DNA of 64,000 bases from Meghimatium bilineatum (GCA_034231615.1 CM067315.1:9075915-9139914); one strand, 5' to 3'. Shown: positions 9,501 through 20,610, counted from the stretch's first letter. The notes: a model not told the origin generated them from the sequence alone. A program made the numbers and translations.

Positions 9501-10099
9501 ACAAAAAAAAACCCCACAAAAATTTAAAAATTAAATTGAAATTTGGGAACTTTCCCTGAATGCGTTCCTACCACATATTTCGCCTGTTTACGAGATGTGA
9601 ACGAAGATAGATATTATGCACACGTTCATTCCCCGTGTGTTATTGTGCGCACTATTGGCGTGCCGTCAATGAAATTACGTTAACAGACCATGTCACTAGA
9701 ATAAAGAAAAAGGGTTATTCTTAGCTGAAAGTAAATTATGTCACGAATTATTGCCACGAATTTACATCGGGGTAGAAGGGGTGATCCTAGAGTTTAGAAA
9801 GACGATTGGGGGGGGGGGGATTTAACTGGTAGGCTTAGAATCTAAAAGGATCTTAGAATAATTGTATCTAAAGGGGAGAAAGAAACTATGCCATGTAAAA
9901 GAAATGAATCAGTAAGAGTGACGTCACAAACTACTAAAAAATTACGATCGGACAATTATTAAAAAAATATGAGCGATGGTAGAAACGTATTCAGGGAAAG
10001 ATCCGAAATTTGTCTTGAGCGAAAATATGTTCTAGTACCGTGAATTGTAGTTGGAAAATATATTAGATTACATGGATTGAACGGAAACGTAAACGAAAA
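9501..10099. other. Intronic, no recognisable gene
   Basis: AT-rich intron sequence of the SGK3-like gene. The only notable item is a poly-G run at about 9810-9819. Confidence 0.6.
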
Positions 10100-10260
10100 A
10101 TAAGCCATTAATCGCAAATTTTCAATCATTATTCACTAGTGACGCTATTTGACTTTTTCTATAATTTCATTGGTCTTTGTGTGTATACTTTGTGTCGACA
10201 GCGTGCCACGTTAAAATGATAATTACTGTTGAAAATGGTGAAAATGACTGCGACAGATTA
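10100..10260. mobile_element. Palindromic CCAAT-type MITE, partial
   Basis: Contains tgactttttctataatttca, then ttggtctttgtgtgtatact and gtgtcgacagcg. The second arm has decayed. It lies in intron sequence just after the exon at 10316-10415 (minus strand). Confidence 0.5.
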
Positions 10261-10315
10261 CCACACCAAAGTACAAGTACATTAACGATGTAGTATACAT
10301 AGAAACTATGCTTAC

Positions 10316-10415
10316 CATGGCGTCATCGTCGCTTGCTCTTTCTGAGTCAGGTGAATCAATGGTCACTGTAGGAACATGTCGTGGATTGTCTAGCAGAAAG
10401 AGTCGAAGGTCTGGG
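10316..10415 (-). CDS. Sgk3: SGK3-like exon: end of PX domain and acidic linker
   Basis: A 100-bp exon with acceptor gatacatccacag and donor gtaagc. The first base completes a split codon; then 33 codons encode PDLRLFLLDNPRH, VPTVTIDSPDSERASDDDAM. PDLRLFLLDNPRH resembles the end of the SGK3 PX domain (HPDVRAFLQMDSPKH, recalled). The acidic linker also parallels SGK3; this is why I choose SGK3 over SGK1/2, which lack a PX domain. SGK3 is bound to endosomal PI3P through PX and phosphorylates growth and survival targets downstream of PI3K. The preceding PX exon was not identified by eye. Confidence 0.82.
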
Positions 10416-11039
10416 CTGTGGATGTATCAAAGTAAAACAACAATCTAAGAACAATCTAGTCAATCAACCTCGACGGGGAAATATAGGACAGGGAAACTGT
10501 AAGACGGGGAATAATAGGACAGGGAAACTATGGCCCAGGTGTATATGCTGCACTAATAAATTACGATTTATTCCTGCGGTTTGGATTACGATTTATTCGT
10601 GTGGTATGGATTACGATTTATTTCTGCGGTTTGAGATCAAAACTTTAAAAAAAATGTCCTTTGGAGCTTAAGTAGAATTTATTTTAGCTCTGGTGCCTTC
10701 TGTCTTTTTTTCTTTGAGAACCTCAGGAATAGCGAGCGATTAGCTCTTACTATGTGTAATGGGGAGGTTTCTCGAACTTTCTCTAATACCCACGAGGCTT
10801 CATCTTTTGGTTTAGTGCAGTGCCCATTGAAGGAGGAGCCTTCTACTCAGAGGGGTACACATATATATGGACCAGAAAAATGGCGTGTCGAGCCGGAATT
10901 GGCCCACGGATCGTATTTTGCCCACCAGTACATTAGTGTTAAGTGCATAACATACATGGATTCGTTTATTTCTGTAATGGTGTCTCTTCAATGTGCTGTC
11001 TTTACGAACCTGAATGGTTATGACATGGCCGTCTACAAT
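10416..11039. other. Mostly unassigned, with a 25-bp triplication
   Basis: Three 22-25 bp units built on ttacgatttattcctgcggt lie at 10560-10635. Open frames of 96-108 codons here are A/T-biased and show no recognisable motif. Nothing else assigned. Confidence 0.5.
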
Positions 11040-11195
11040 ATAAAACATACTAGACAATGGAAATTCAAGCCATATTAATAATTATTCCCATGATTTTCAT
11101 TGGTCACTATGATTATACTCTGTGTGACAGCCAATGAAAATCAAAGGAACAGTCAAATGAGTCAGATTTGATTTCTCATTGACCAGTAAGTCTTA
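11040..11195. mobile_element. Palindromic CCAAT-type MITE, near complete
   Basis: Left arm tagacaatggaaattcaagc, then ccatgattttcattggtcac; right arm gacagccaatgaaaatcaaa, then tctcattgaccagta. Same architecture as 20826-20991. Confidence 0.7.
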
Positions 11196-11282
11196 TATTG
11201 AAAAGGGTCGAGGGTTATGGTTTTAATCTGGCTTCCATTCAGACAGACATCGACAGTTTGAAATCCTTTCAATCATTGCTGG

Positions 11283-11545
11283 GGTTCCGAAAAGGAAGTA
11301 ACGAACAGCAACTATGTGTTCTGCCATGCACTATGAAAGACGCGACTAAGGAGATTTTGGTGGAAAGTTGCCTCATTCCATAAAGTGTCAAAGTGATACA
11401 GGATCCATTCTGAAGTCGAATGCCTTGGTGCGAAAGGCACATATATCGCAGTGAAGCTGTAAGCTATGACCCAAATCATTCTGCTTTCTAGACTGCATTA
11501 TATTAATATGTAGGAGTTCGAGAACGAACGCGGAAGAGACTTCCT
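11283..11545 (+). mobile_element. SINE B copy, decayed
   Basis: cgaaaaggaagtaacgaaca, gacgcgactaaggagatttt, ctgaagtcgaatgccttgg, atatcgcagtgaagctgtaa and gagttcgagaacgaacgcgg follow the SINE B order. Confidence 0.7.
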
Positions 11546-11589
11546 TACGGCCCGTGTCAGAAAGCAACAAGTCACGATATTTCAGGTAC

Positions 11590-11815
11590 TCCGTACGAGA
11601 TCATCGACAGCAGACCTCTGTACAGAATTAGGGTTTTATGCGTTACGTTTTTGTATTATTGTTGGGATTTCTGTTGGTCATTATTTATATACTTTGGAGT
11701 CTCCTGTCAAAAATAACCAAAGCGACATACGAAATTCACGGAAATAATCAATATCGGCCTTTCAGGTCATGTTTACATTTTCTGTGCATAGGTCTTTATA
11801 CTGGAGACTGGTCAT
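11590..11815. mobile_element. Palindromic CCAAT-type MITE, long subtype
   Basis: Bounded by cagacctctgtacagaatta on the left and tttctgtgcataggtcttta on the right. Arms contain ctgttggtcattatttatat and, inverted, gcgacatacgaaattcacgg; the centre holds aaaaataaccaa. The 171-codon frame over it (11638-12153) is spurious. Confidence 0.7.
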
Positions 11816-12089
11816 GCTTTTTACGCGGGACAGGATATGACAAACTGTCGGAGCTTTGGATAAATTTAGAGCAGCTTAAGGTTTGTTTAGTCCTACTTAA
11901 AACTTCAAATAATCTCTGCCATTCTCGTACAGCAAGGTTACAGGTTGTCACAGAATGTCAAGGATTTGGACAGAATGTGGGACAGTCTGCCTATGACATG
12001 ATGTTTGACAGGGCAATATGTCCCACTAGGTATCTAATAGAGATGTCAAACATTCTTCCTAAACATCAGCTACCGTCTCCGCATCGAAG

Positions 12090-12281
12090 AGTAATGCGTT
12101 TATGGGGTGGAGTTGGCTCTCTCTTCCCATATGGTCAAAGTGCGTCAGACTGAGCTCGCAGGTGTCACGATAAAAGGCGTAGATATCGCAGCAAAGTAGT
12201 AACAAAGACATGACACAACTCAATCCGTTCTCCGTACTAGATCCTGCCCATCTGCAGGAATTTGAGAACGAACTCAGAAGT
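12090..12281 (+). mobile_element. SINE B copy, 5' part diverged
   Basis: tatggggtggagttggctct, aaaggcgtagatatcgcagc, ccgttctccgtactagatcc and gaatttgagaacgaactcag. It ends immediately before the 18-bp array, so its tail may have seeded or bounded that array. Confidence 0.75.
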
Positions 12282-12289
12282 TTAAAATA

Positions 12290-12470
12290 AGGCCAACATA
12301 TAAAATATGGACTACATATAAAATATGGACAACATATAAAATATGGACAACATATAAAATATGGACAACATATAAAATATGGACAACATATAAAATATGG
12401 ACAACATATAATATATGGACTACATATAATATATGGACAACATATAAAATATGGACTACATATAACATAT
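12290..12470. repeat. Minisatellite, 18 bp, 10 copies
   Basis: Units of aacatataaaatatggac, with tac and atat variants. Divisible by three, so frames such as (YVVHIL)n are open but not genes. Confidence 0.9.
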
Positions 12471-12699
12471 ATCAATTATTTAGTGACTATAACCATAACA
12501 TTAACAAAGTAAACCTTTTATTGTATTGACTGGTAATAATCGCAGAAAATCACAAAACATTCAAAGCAGTTCACAGTTCACGAAAGAACACAAAATATTA
12601 ATAATGTTCAGATTAAAAAAGAAATATTTAAGCCATCTGGTGGAAATATTAGCGGTAATCAGCAAAAATAATGTTCAGTTTACATATAGCATACGCTAG

Positions 12700-12890
12700 A
12701 ACAGGGCTCCCCAAAGTGGGCGACATCGTTTTCAGACGACAGTACTACAAGACATCAGAACATAATTATGACCTCATTCCTTACATCGCTTTTGATTACT
12801 GTCGTGTTTTTCGTTGGTCACTATTTCCATAACTTGGGATCGCCGTGGCTATTTTTATCATGGGAATAAACGGTTTATATATTATATACA
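12700..12890. mobile_element. Palindromic CCAAT-type MITE, partial
   Basis: Contains gattactgtcgtgtttttcg, then ttggtcactatttccataac and ccgtggctatttttatcatg. The left edge near 12703 starts cagggctccccaaagtggg, which looks like an hAT-type end, but no partner end was found. Confidence 0.5.
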
Positions 12891-13122
12891 AAAAATGGGA
12901 GTGGTGGGACAGACGATTGTGAGAAACACTGCATCAGTGTTATGTTTTGGTTGAGGGAACATTTCATTGATCACTAGTGTTCTGAATTTCCGTTTCACCG
13001 AATGAACTCAAAACTGGTTGAATCTGCAGGCCTGACATACCTGTGACTAAATAAATCTTAGACACGTCTATTTCTGGAATCCTGGTCGAATATAGACTCT
13101 CACGTATCACTATTTTGGTACG

Positions 13123-15039
13123 AATCTTTGAAGTGTGAATCTTTGAAGTGTGAATCTTTGAAGTGTGAATCTTTGAAGTGTGAATCTTTGAAGTGTGAAT
13201 CTTTGAAGTGTGAATCTTTGAAGTGTGAATCTTTGAAGTGTGAATCTTTGAAGTGTGAATCTTTGAAGTGTGAATCTTTGAAGTGTGAATCTTTGAAGTG
13301 TGAATCTTTGAAGTGTGAATCTTTGAAGTGTGAATCTTTGAAGTGTGAATCTTTGAAGTGTGAATCTTTGAAGTGTGAATCTTTGAAGTGTGAATCTTTG
13401 AAGTGTGAATCTTTGAAGTGTGAATCTTTGAAGTGTGAATCTTTGAAGTGTGAATCTTTGAAGTGTGAATCTTTGAAGTGTGAATCTTTGAAGTGTGAAT
13501 CTTTGAAGTGTGAATCTTTGAAGTGTGAATCTTTGAAGTGTGAATCTTTGAAGTGTGAATCTTTGAAGTGTGAATCTTTGAAGTGTGAATCTTTGAAGTG
13601 TGAATCTTTGAAGTGTGAATCTTTGAAGTGTGAATCTTTGAAGTGTGAATCTTTGAAGTGTGAATCTTTGAAGTGTGAATCTTTGAAGTGTGAATCTTTG
13701 AAGTGTGAATCTTTGAAGTGTGAATCTTTGAAGTGTGAATCTTTGAAGTGTGAATCTTTGAAGTGTGAATCTTTGAAGTGTGAATCTTTGAAGTGTGAAT
13801 CTTTGAAGTGTGAATCTTTGAAGTGTGAATCTTTGAAGTGTGAATCTTTGAAGTGTGAATCTTTGAAGTGTGAATCTTTGAAGTGTGAATCTTTGAAGTG
13901 TGAATCTTTGAAGTGTGAATCTTTGAAGTGTGAATCTTTGAAGTGTGAATCTTTGAAGTGTGAATCTTTGAAGTGTGAATCTTTGAAGTGTGAATCTTTG
14001 AAGTGTGAATCTTTGAAGTGTGAATCTTTGAAGTGTGAATCTTTGAAGTGTGAATCTTTGAAGTGTGAATCTTTGAAGTGTGAATCTTTGAAGTGTGAAT
14101 CTTTGAAGTGTGAATCTTTGAAGTGTGAATCTTTGAAGTGTGAATCTTTGAAGTGTGAATCTTTGAAGTGTGAATCTTTGAAGTGTGAATCTTTGAAGTG
14201 TGAATCTTTGAAGTGTGAATCTTTGAAGTGTGAATCTTTGAAGTGTGAATCTTTGAAGTGTGAATCTTTGAAGTGTGAATCTTTGAAGTGTGAATCTTTG
14301 AAGTGTGAATCTTTGAAGTGTGAATCTTTGAAGTGTGAATCTTTGAAGTGTGAATCTTTGAAGTGTGAATCTTTGAAGTGTGAATCTTTGAAGTGTGAAT
14401 CTTTGAAGTGTGAATCTTTGAAGTGTGAATCTTTGAAGTGTGAATCTTTGAAGTGTGAATCTTTGAAGTGTGAATCTTTGAAGTGTGAATCTTTGAAGTG
14501 TGAATCTTTGAAGTGTGAATCTTTGAAGTGTGAATCTTTGAAGTGTGAATCTTTGAAGTGTGAATCTTTGAAGTGTGAATCTTTGAAGTGTGAATCTTTG
14601 AAGTGTGAATCTTTGAAGTGTGAATCTTTGAAGTGTGAATCTTTGAAGTGTGAATCTTTGAAGTGTGAATCTTTGAAGTGTGAATCTTTGAAGTGTGAAT
14701 CTTTGAAGTGTGAATCTTTGAAGTGTGAATCTTTGAAGTGTGAATCTTTGAAGTGTGAATCTTTGAAGTGTGAATCTTTGAAGTGTGAATCTTTGAAGTG
14801 TGAATCTTTGAAGTGTGAATCTTTGAAGTGTGAATCTTTGAAGTGTGAATCTTTGAAGTGTGAATCTTTGAAGTGTGAATCTTTGAAGTGTGAATCTTTG
14901 AAGTGTGAATCTTTGAAGTGTGAATCTTTGAAGTGTGAATCTTTGAAGTGTGAATCTTTGAAGTGTGAATCTTTGAAGTGTGAATCTTTGAAGTGTGAAT
15001 CTTTGAAGTGTGAATCTTTGAAGTGTGAATCTTTGAAGT
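13123..15039. repeat. Perfect 15-bp satellite array, 127 units
   Basis: The unit aatctttgaagtgtg is repeated 127 times plus 12 bases with no substitution or indel that I can see over 1.9 kb. It translates as (KCESL)n in a 637-codon open frame, but all that is needed for the frame is the unit length. There is no flanking coding sequence, splice context or signal peptide. The complete homogeneity contrasts with every other array here. Confidence 0.97.
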
Positions 15040-15299
15040 AAATCCTCTTTTGTAGATGTTTATTTTCGCTATTTATTAGGAAATGTTATGTTTATTTTTA
15101 GCTACTTGTCCGTCATGTGTTGTCTGGGCCCAAAAGGTGAGCTAAAGAAAGTTAAAAGACTTTAAGAAGTTACTTAATTGTACTTGGATTGTGCCACATA
15201 TTTTGCTTCCTTCTCTCAGTACGTAGCAGGCCACTTTCTGATAGCACCAATCAAGACATTTTCAAACAATAATACCCAGAGATCTCCATAAAGGAAAAG

Positions 15300-15380
15300 T
15301 CTTCTTTGTGAACAAGATGTCACGGAGAGGACTTGAACCCGCGATCTCTTCAGCACAAGATGAGCGGTTTAACTATTTCT
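15300..15380 (-). tRNA. tRNA-like relic or tRNA-SINE head
   Basis: On the minus strand cgcgggttcaagtcctctcc matches a T-arm/B-box, and gttaaaccgctcatcttgtg resembles the D-arm to anticodon region. I could not fold a complete cloverleaf with confidence, so this is a relic rather than a functional tRNA. The 260 bp to its left, after the satellite, hold nothing recognised. Confidence 0.35.
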
Positions 15381-15649
15381 CCGCGGAGGGGGTGCAAAGA
15401 TTAGTGACACTGTGGTGTGCCATACATTTCATACAATGTGACTAAGAATGGTGGGGGGTGGTCAATTCCACTCCCGGGTCCCGGCAACACACAGGCGATA
15501 TATCATATATATTTTGGTGTATCTGACTTTTTTTCCGTAGTCCTATTGATTAGCGACACACAGAAAACTCAAAGCGACAAACAATCACCATCAGACAAAA
15601 TGAGTGAAGCCGTGTGAGATCAGCACACAGGACTAACCTGGAGAAGGTC

Positions 15650-15870
15650 TTGGTAAATAATGTGAAATCCGTGACGTTTCACCAATGTAGGACCTACTAG
15701 CAGAATTGCAACAAGCCTTTTCTTAATCATGTTTTTGATTATTTCCGATATCTCCGTATTATTTGTGTATAGTCACAGTAATCAATGAAAATCACGCGAG
15801 TAAACAAAGGAATCATCAAGAGGGCTGGATTTTTGTCTCCTTTAGTCAACAGGTCTATAGGCGAAGGTCA
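15650..15870. mobile_element. Palindromic CCAAT-type MITE, diverged
   Basis: gtaggacctactagcagaat, tgattatttccgatatctcc, tgtgtatagtcacagtaatc, aatgaaaatcacgcgag and caacaggtctataggcg follow the family order, with a weakened left arm. Confidence 0.5.
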
Positions 15871-15984
15871 AGGTAAAATCTCAACTATGTTTGGCAACAA
15901 CCGACCCTTTCTGTGATAATCATACTTCATTCACGTCTATATCTAGATATAGACCCCTGTTGGGGTCCCGTCGTGTGTGCCAGT

Positions 15985-16262
15985 GGTAGCCGCGTAGCGC
16001 AGTAGTTAGCGCACTGTTTTCGCATATGAGTGGTCCTGGGTTCATTACCCAGTTGAGGCGGAAATGTTTTTCAGATTGCAAGTGCTCCCGGGTCGACCCA
16101 ACCGTAAATGGGTACCGGATTAATCCGGGAAGTAAAGACTGCGAGGGAGAGGAGATGGCTACCGCCCTCATTTGCAGAGCCACTGAAATGTGAGATCGCT
16201 AACATCTCCCACCCCTACAGCATTAATAAATGATATGGGTTACTTTTCCTTTTCCTTTTTTT
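15985..16262 (+). mobile_element. SINE C: tRNA-derived SINE
   Basis: Head gtagcgcagtagttagcgca is a polymerase III A-box and gtcctgggttcattaccc a B-box. The body follows with gttgaggcggaaatg, gggtcgacccaaccgtaaat, gactgcgagggagaggagat and gaaatgtgagatcgctaa; it ends cattaataaatgatatg and a T-rich stretch. A second copy lies at 53350-53565. Unrelated to SINE A and B in sequence and tail. Confidence 0.85.
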
Positions 16263-17200
16263 TTTTTTTTTTACTATATCTAGATATTCGTGTTAATACT
16301 GACATGACTACCTGCTCCATCTTATTTGGAATCTAGTTCAAATGCCGTTCTACTTTCATTTGTATATAAGAATTGCCTTGGTAACCTAGGATGAAAGTTC
16401 CTACCAATGGCTTTGATGTTGATACGATAAGCGCACATGCCAAACGCACCACATCTGTCCTTGGCAGAATGGTAGCACGTGATGGCTGACGGAATGTACA
16501 ATGTTTTGTATCGCATTTACACGGTGTGTATCCACTTCCCTCGCGTGAATCCACACCGTGTAACCCGAGATAGTTAACAGACATTAGCACATTTGATGTG
16601 TTAGACTGTGCAGGAAATAACAGCACCATACAACTGAGCATCTCTTGTGCCATTAAGGGACCTTAAGTTGCATTGCGTGAGAGGACAGAAAGTCAGTTGA
16701 CCAACAACATACTCACTTTTACATGAACGCTTTTTAAAATGTATGCCGTCAATTTTTTAAAATAATATTAAGAATATTATAGTGGCCGGACTACCTAAAC
16801 CGTGACATTCATTAAACGTGGTCATATCCTCTGATCATCATAAGAGGAATATTTTGGTGGTTTTTTTTTAAAGTCACTTTCAAATGTGTTTATTGCATCC
16901 CATATATCTAATGTATACCTATATTTGTAATGAATTTGTGTATGAAGTCTTATATTCTCCTAGACGTTAGAGTTGTGTAAGTCATAATTGTACAGGTGTC
17001 GCCAATTATTTTAAACAGGCAATGGGTACTGCGAGTATTAACAATGGGTACTTTGTTCTGTGATGAAATATTTTCCCCCTAAAATGTCTAATTAGTGATA
17101 ATTTCGTGAAGTATTCAATGTTCTAAATTGTTTACCCACAATGAGACAGCTCATGGGCGCGAATATTTAAATTACCTATAGATTGTATATCTAGAACACT
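16263..17200. other. No recognisable gene
   Basis: A 106-codon minus frame (16333-16653) has no motif I know. The remainder is A/T-rich with a poly-T run at 16260-16272. Left unassigned. Confidence 0.5.
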
Positions 17201-17204
17201 GTGG

Positions 17205-17740
17205 TCTACTTCAGTGTTCTGTTCTTCTTGAAACCATGCGGAGTGAGAACACCAAAAAGATAATAGATATCACATCATGCATTGAAGATAAGAGAAACAA
17301 GAGATAAAATAGTTTGGACATCTTATGAGCATAAACGATCAACTTCCCATAAGAACTTATAACAAGATGGAATCAGGATACAGACCCAAGGGCAGACCTA
17401 GGACAAGGTGGATAGACAACATTAAAACAACCCTGAATAAACATTACTGCCGAAGACGGATGTGTTGGGCCATCGGCGCAAATAAAACGACAACACAGCG
17501 CATTTCCATTCTCTGGACTACATTCAACTGGAAATCTTGTAGGATCATTGTCCTGTTACAAGAGAAATCCAGTGGAAGTTTGAGAATGAACGCTGAAGAA
17601 GAAGAATAAACATGACTACACCTCAACCAGAGCGACACATATGGCTCTGGAACGCAGAATACATCTCCTTAGCAAACCCCACACTCAGCGGCAAGAGTGT
17701 AAGTTATGCAACACCACCTGGGGATAGACAATATACAGTA
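17205..17740 (+). mobile_element. LINE C-terminal fragment split by SINE A
   Basis: Encodes SINDQLPIRTYNKMESG, YRPKGRPRTRWIDNIKTTLN, the RGRP-RW-D motif found near the end of RTE/Jockey-like ORF2. After SINE A (17445-17603) it resumes with TRATHMALERRIHLLSKP, TQRQECKLCNTTWG. Upstream part near 17225-17340 is frame-shifted (KKIIDITSC, then KRNKR). Confidence 0.7.
17445..17603 (+). mobile_element. SINE A copy nested in LINE, 10-bp duplication
   Basis: From ccgaagacggatgtgttggg to gagaatgaacgctgaagaag. Duplications gaataaacat at 17435-17444 and 17604-17613 are perfect; the LINE frame resumes after it. Confidence 0.92.
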
Positions 17741-18004
17741 GACCAAATGAGCACGAATACAATACTTTAAAACATTCAAGTGTGTCCTACTCGTGTGTTC
17801 TTTCACCGCAGATATGCAAAATTGAAAATTGTTCGCATGTTTTCACATTGTATGCAAGTTTGTATACTTTTGCTTAACGTCATTGTTCCATTCCGAATGT
17901 TACCAATTTATGTCTGCAACCAACATGATTATGTCTGCAACCAACATGGAAAATTCAACAGCAAATTCCTGGACTGTCATTGTTGTTCGTCCATCACAAG
18001 TGAT

Positions 18005-18370
18005 GATGACCATTTGTTACATCCACTTTTGAAAATTCAATTTTAGTTATGTCCTTGATTATGAGTTCGTAGATGGCTAATGAGCCCTATTCGAGCTGTA
18101 AATGTCCTTGGACAGTGTGGACATGGAATGACGACTGTAGACAGATCTTGGTCTATCCGTGACTTTCTAGCTGCTCTCCGCTGTTGAGATGCTGCATTTT
18201 TCTTCTTTTCACAAGATGATGCGCTCTTTTTTATTTTAGAACGCCATGTAAATCTATTTTGTGCAAGTTCTTCCCATGTATCGTGGTCTATTTCAAAGGC
18301 TTTCAGTGAGTTCTTTAACGAGTCCTTGTAGCGCTTCCTTTGGCCACTATTGGACTGTCACACTTACCCA
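18005..18370 (-). mobile_element. LINE C-terminus with terminal C2H2 finger
   Basis: Minus strand encodes NSGQRKRYKDSLKNSLKAF, WEELAQNRFTWRSKIKKSA and, near 18050-18120, CPHCPRTFTARIGLISHL, RTH. The run GQRKRYKDSLK followed by a terminal zinc finger C-x2-C...ARIGL-SH-RTH is the C-terminus of a widespread animal LINE type. Adjacent region 17741-18004 holds only a duplicated gtctgcaaccaacatg. Confidence 0.75.
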
Positions 18371-18659
18371 TCTGCCACCGATTGTAAAAAAATATTTAGT
18401 GAAACGAAACACACGGAGTTAGCAGCGTAGTCTTAATCCTTGACCTACACAAGTGCAGGCGGTAAATGATGAGTGATGTGTCGCGTGCATACCTGCGAAA
18501 GTGCACGTCGGGTTGAAGTGACAGGTGAACAGACGTGAGTGCTTGCTCAGGAGCGTGGCTTATGTTTTAAGCTAAAGGCTAAAATAGTTTAGGTTAAGAT
18601 AGTAGTTTGATTATCGTTGTAGAAATATCATCATGTGTTGCGCCGGGTGACATGGTCGC

Positions 18660-19130
18660 CATCTGAGTTTCATAACATCATCATCACCATTAAGTGCCGT
18701 CTCCGCAACGAAGGTTGGCTGCAACGTATTTCCAACATCTCCTGTATCTTGTCTTGGTGGTGCACTCTGCTAGACTGTAACCTGTCCATCTTGTGATGTT
18801 ATTCTCCCACTTTCCGCCTAAGACGGATGTGTCGGGCCATTGGCGCAAATAAAACGGCGACACAACGCATTTCCATTTTCTGGACTACATCCTGCTGGAA
18901 ATCTAGCAGGACCATGATCCTGCTAGATCCAGTAGGAGTTTGAGAATGAACGCAGAAGAAGAAGAGGATTCTCCCATTTGTATCTTTGCCTACCTCTTGC
19001 TCGCTTCCCTTTGACTTTACCCTCAAGTAAGGTCTTCAATAAGGTTTAATGTGTCCAAAATATTTTATTTGTTTGATCTGTATTTCTCTTAGTAGTTCTT
19101 TCTTCATATAAAGTCTTTTTAGCACCTCTT
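18660..19130 (-). mobile_element. LINE 3' end (family F), split by SINE A
   Basis: Reads catcatcatcaccattaagt, gccgtctccgcaacgaaggt, ggtggtgcactctgctagac; after SINE A it resumes with attctcccatttgtatcttt and ttgactttaccctcaagtaa. It is the antisense equivalent of 23780-24075 (encoding KYFGHIKRH, GKRARGRQRYKWESNITR). Confidence 0.8.
18810..18967 (+). mobile_element. SINE A copy nested in LINE, 9-bp duplication
   Basis: Copy with the full order from cgcctaagacggatgtgtcg to gagaatgaacgcagaagaag. attctccca is duplicated at 18801-18809 and 18968-18976. A segment of the second lesser repeat (near 18920) is shortened. Confidence 0.92.
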
Positions 19131-19189
19131 TATTTGTTTTCTTATCTTTCCATGATGTTCTCCCTATTCACAACACTCTATCTATAATA

Positions 19190-19912
19190 TGTACTTAGTG
19201 CGAGCACTCTTGTCTGCTACTCTATCTACAATACTGTGTTAGTTCACAGTTCTAGTACAACATTTTATCTACAATACTGTGTTAGTTCACAGTTCTAGTA
19301 CAACATTCTATCTACAATACTGTGTTAGTTCACAGTTCCAGTACAACATTCTATCTACAATACTGTATTAGTTCACAGTTCTAGTACAACATTCTATCTA
19401 CAATACTGTGTTAGTTCACAGTTCTAGTACAACATTCTATTACAATACTGTGTTAGTTCAAAGTTCCAGTACAACATTCTATCTACAATACTGTATTAGT
19501 TCACAGTTCTAGTACAACATTCTATCTACAATACTGTATTAGTTCACAGTTCTAGTACAACATTCTATCTACAATACTGTGTTAGTTCACAGTTCTAGTA
19601 CAACATTCTATTACAATACTGTGTTAGTTCACAGTTCCAGTACAACATTCTATCTACAATACTGTATTAGTTCACAGTTCTAGTACAACATTCTATCTAC
19701 AATACTGTGTTAGTTCACAGTTCCAGTACAACATTCTATCTACAATATTGTGTTAGTTCACAGTTCTAGTACAACATTCTATCTACAATACTGTGTTAGT
19801 TCACAGTTCTAGTACAACATTCTATCTACAATATTGTGTTAGTTCACAGTTCTAGTACAACATTCTATCTACAATACTGTGTTAGTTCACAGTTCCAGTA
19901 CAACATTCTATC
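19190..19912. repeat. Minisatellite, 43 bp, about 16 copies
   Basis: Units caatactgtgttagttcaca then gttctagtacaacattctat and cta. Variants are gtgtt/gtatt, tctag/tccag and a 2-bp shorter unit (ctattacaatac). Confidence 0.95.
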
Positions 19913-20047
19913 CATTCAGTGATGTCAACTCATCATCTCCCCCCCCGCCTCAATTGTGTATGTTGTTGTGTTGTATTCCAAAATTCTTCATTATGGGGTC
20001 AATAAAAATGTACTTTTTGCTGATTGTTGTAATTAATTTTCTTGTAA

Positions 20048-20155
20048 TTTCAACCTCTCTGAAACTATATACATTCTCTGAAACTATATACATTCTCTGA
20101 AACTATATACATTCTCTGAAACTATATACATTCTCCTAAACTATATACATTCTTG
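20048..20155. repeat. Minisatellite, 19-20 bp, 5-6 copies
   Basis: Units of ctgaaactatatacattct; the last ones have ctcctaaac and cttgtaag variants. Confidence 0.85.
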
Positions 20156-20610
20156 TAAGTTTAGCAGACAAGAAAGATCCAATTTAGTGCATGCGTTACG
20201 GCAAAAACTTCCATCGTCAGACTGCTTGCTGTCGCAGTGAAGGCTCCACTGGTTTCTCCACGATCTGGCAGTAAAGGCCCATGCGCACCACTGGTAACAT
20301 CACATCTGTTTCATCGGCATGTTTGCAGATGAGTGCCGTGACCTTACGATCCTAACACGGCTACGTGCTTGTATTCTCTTTTGAGTGTAACGACGACTTT
20401 GAATACCCCATGAAAGTAAAGGGGAAAGGGTATCCATTCCTCGCCAGAATCGGCGCCTTCTGGTGCACAAATCTGTTTAAAAGTATAATTGGCGCGCAAA
20501 ATCCAAGAATATCCTCTCTTGAGCCTTCTTTCCTTCACACGAGAGGTGCTCGATATTTAGTCGATGACATATGTCGAAACACTCTCTGAGGTACATAATC
20601 CATTGCTGTA
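20156..20610. other. No recognisable gene
   Basis: Unique-looking sequence with a 74-codon plus frame (20365-20589, residues KVKGKGYPFLARIGAFW) that matches nothing I know. It could be an unrecognised LINE or host remnant. Confidence 0.4.

Noticed and set aside
12703-12740. hAT MITE end cagggctccccaaagtggg
   Set aside because: No matching opposite end or 8-bp duplication was found within the next kilobase.
13128-15041. 637-codon (KCESL)n open reading frame as a repeat protein gene
   Set aside because: The frame exists only because the perfect 15-bp unit is a multiple of three and stop-free. No signal peptide, unique termini, splice sites or promoter context.
15634-15690. Possible SGK3 PX exon end (minus, donor ctccaggttagt)
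   Set aside because: Phase would fit the exon at 10316, giving TLFTKTFS before PDLR, but a stop lies a few codons upstream, the residues do not match PX sequence and it overlaps a MITE copy.
16333-16653. 106-codon minus-strand ORF as a gene
   Set aside because: No motif, no splice or promoter context; its length is plausible by chance in a window of this size.
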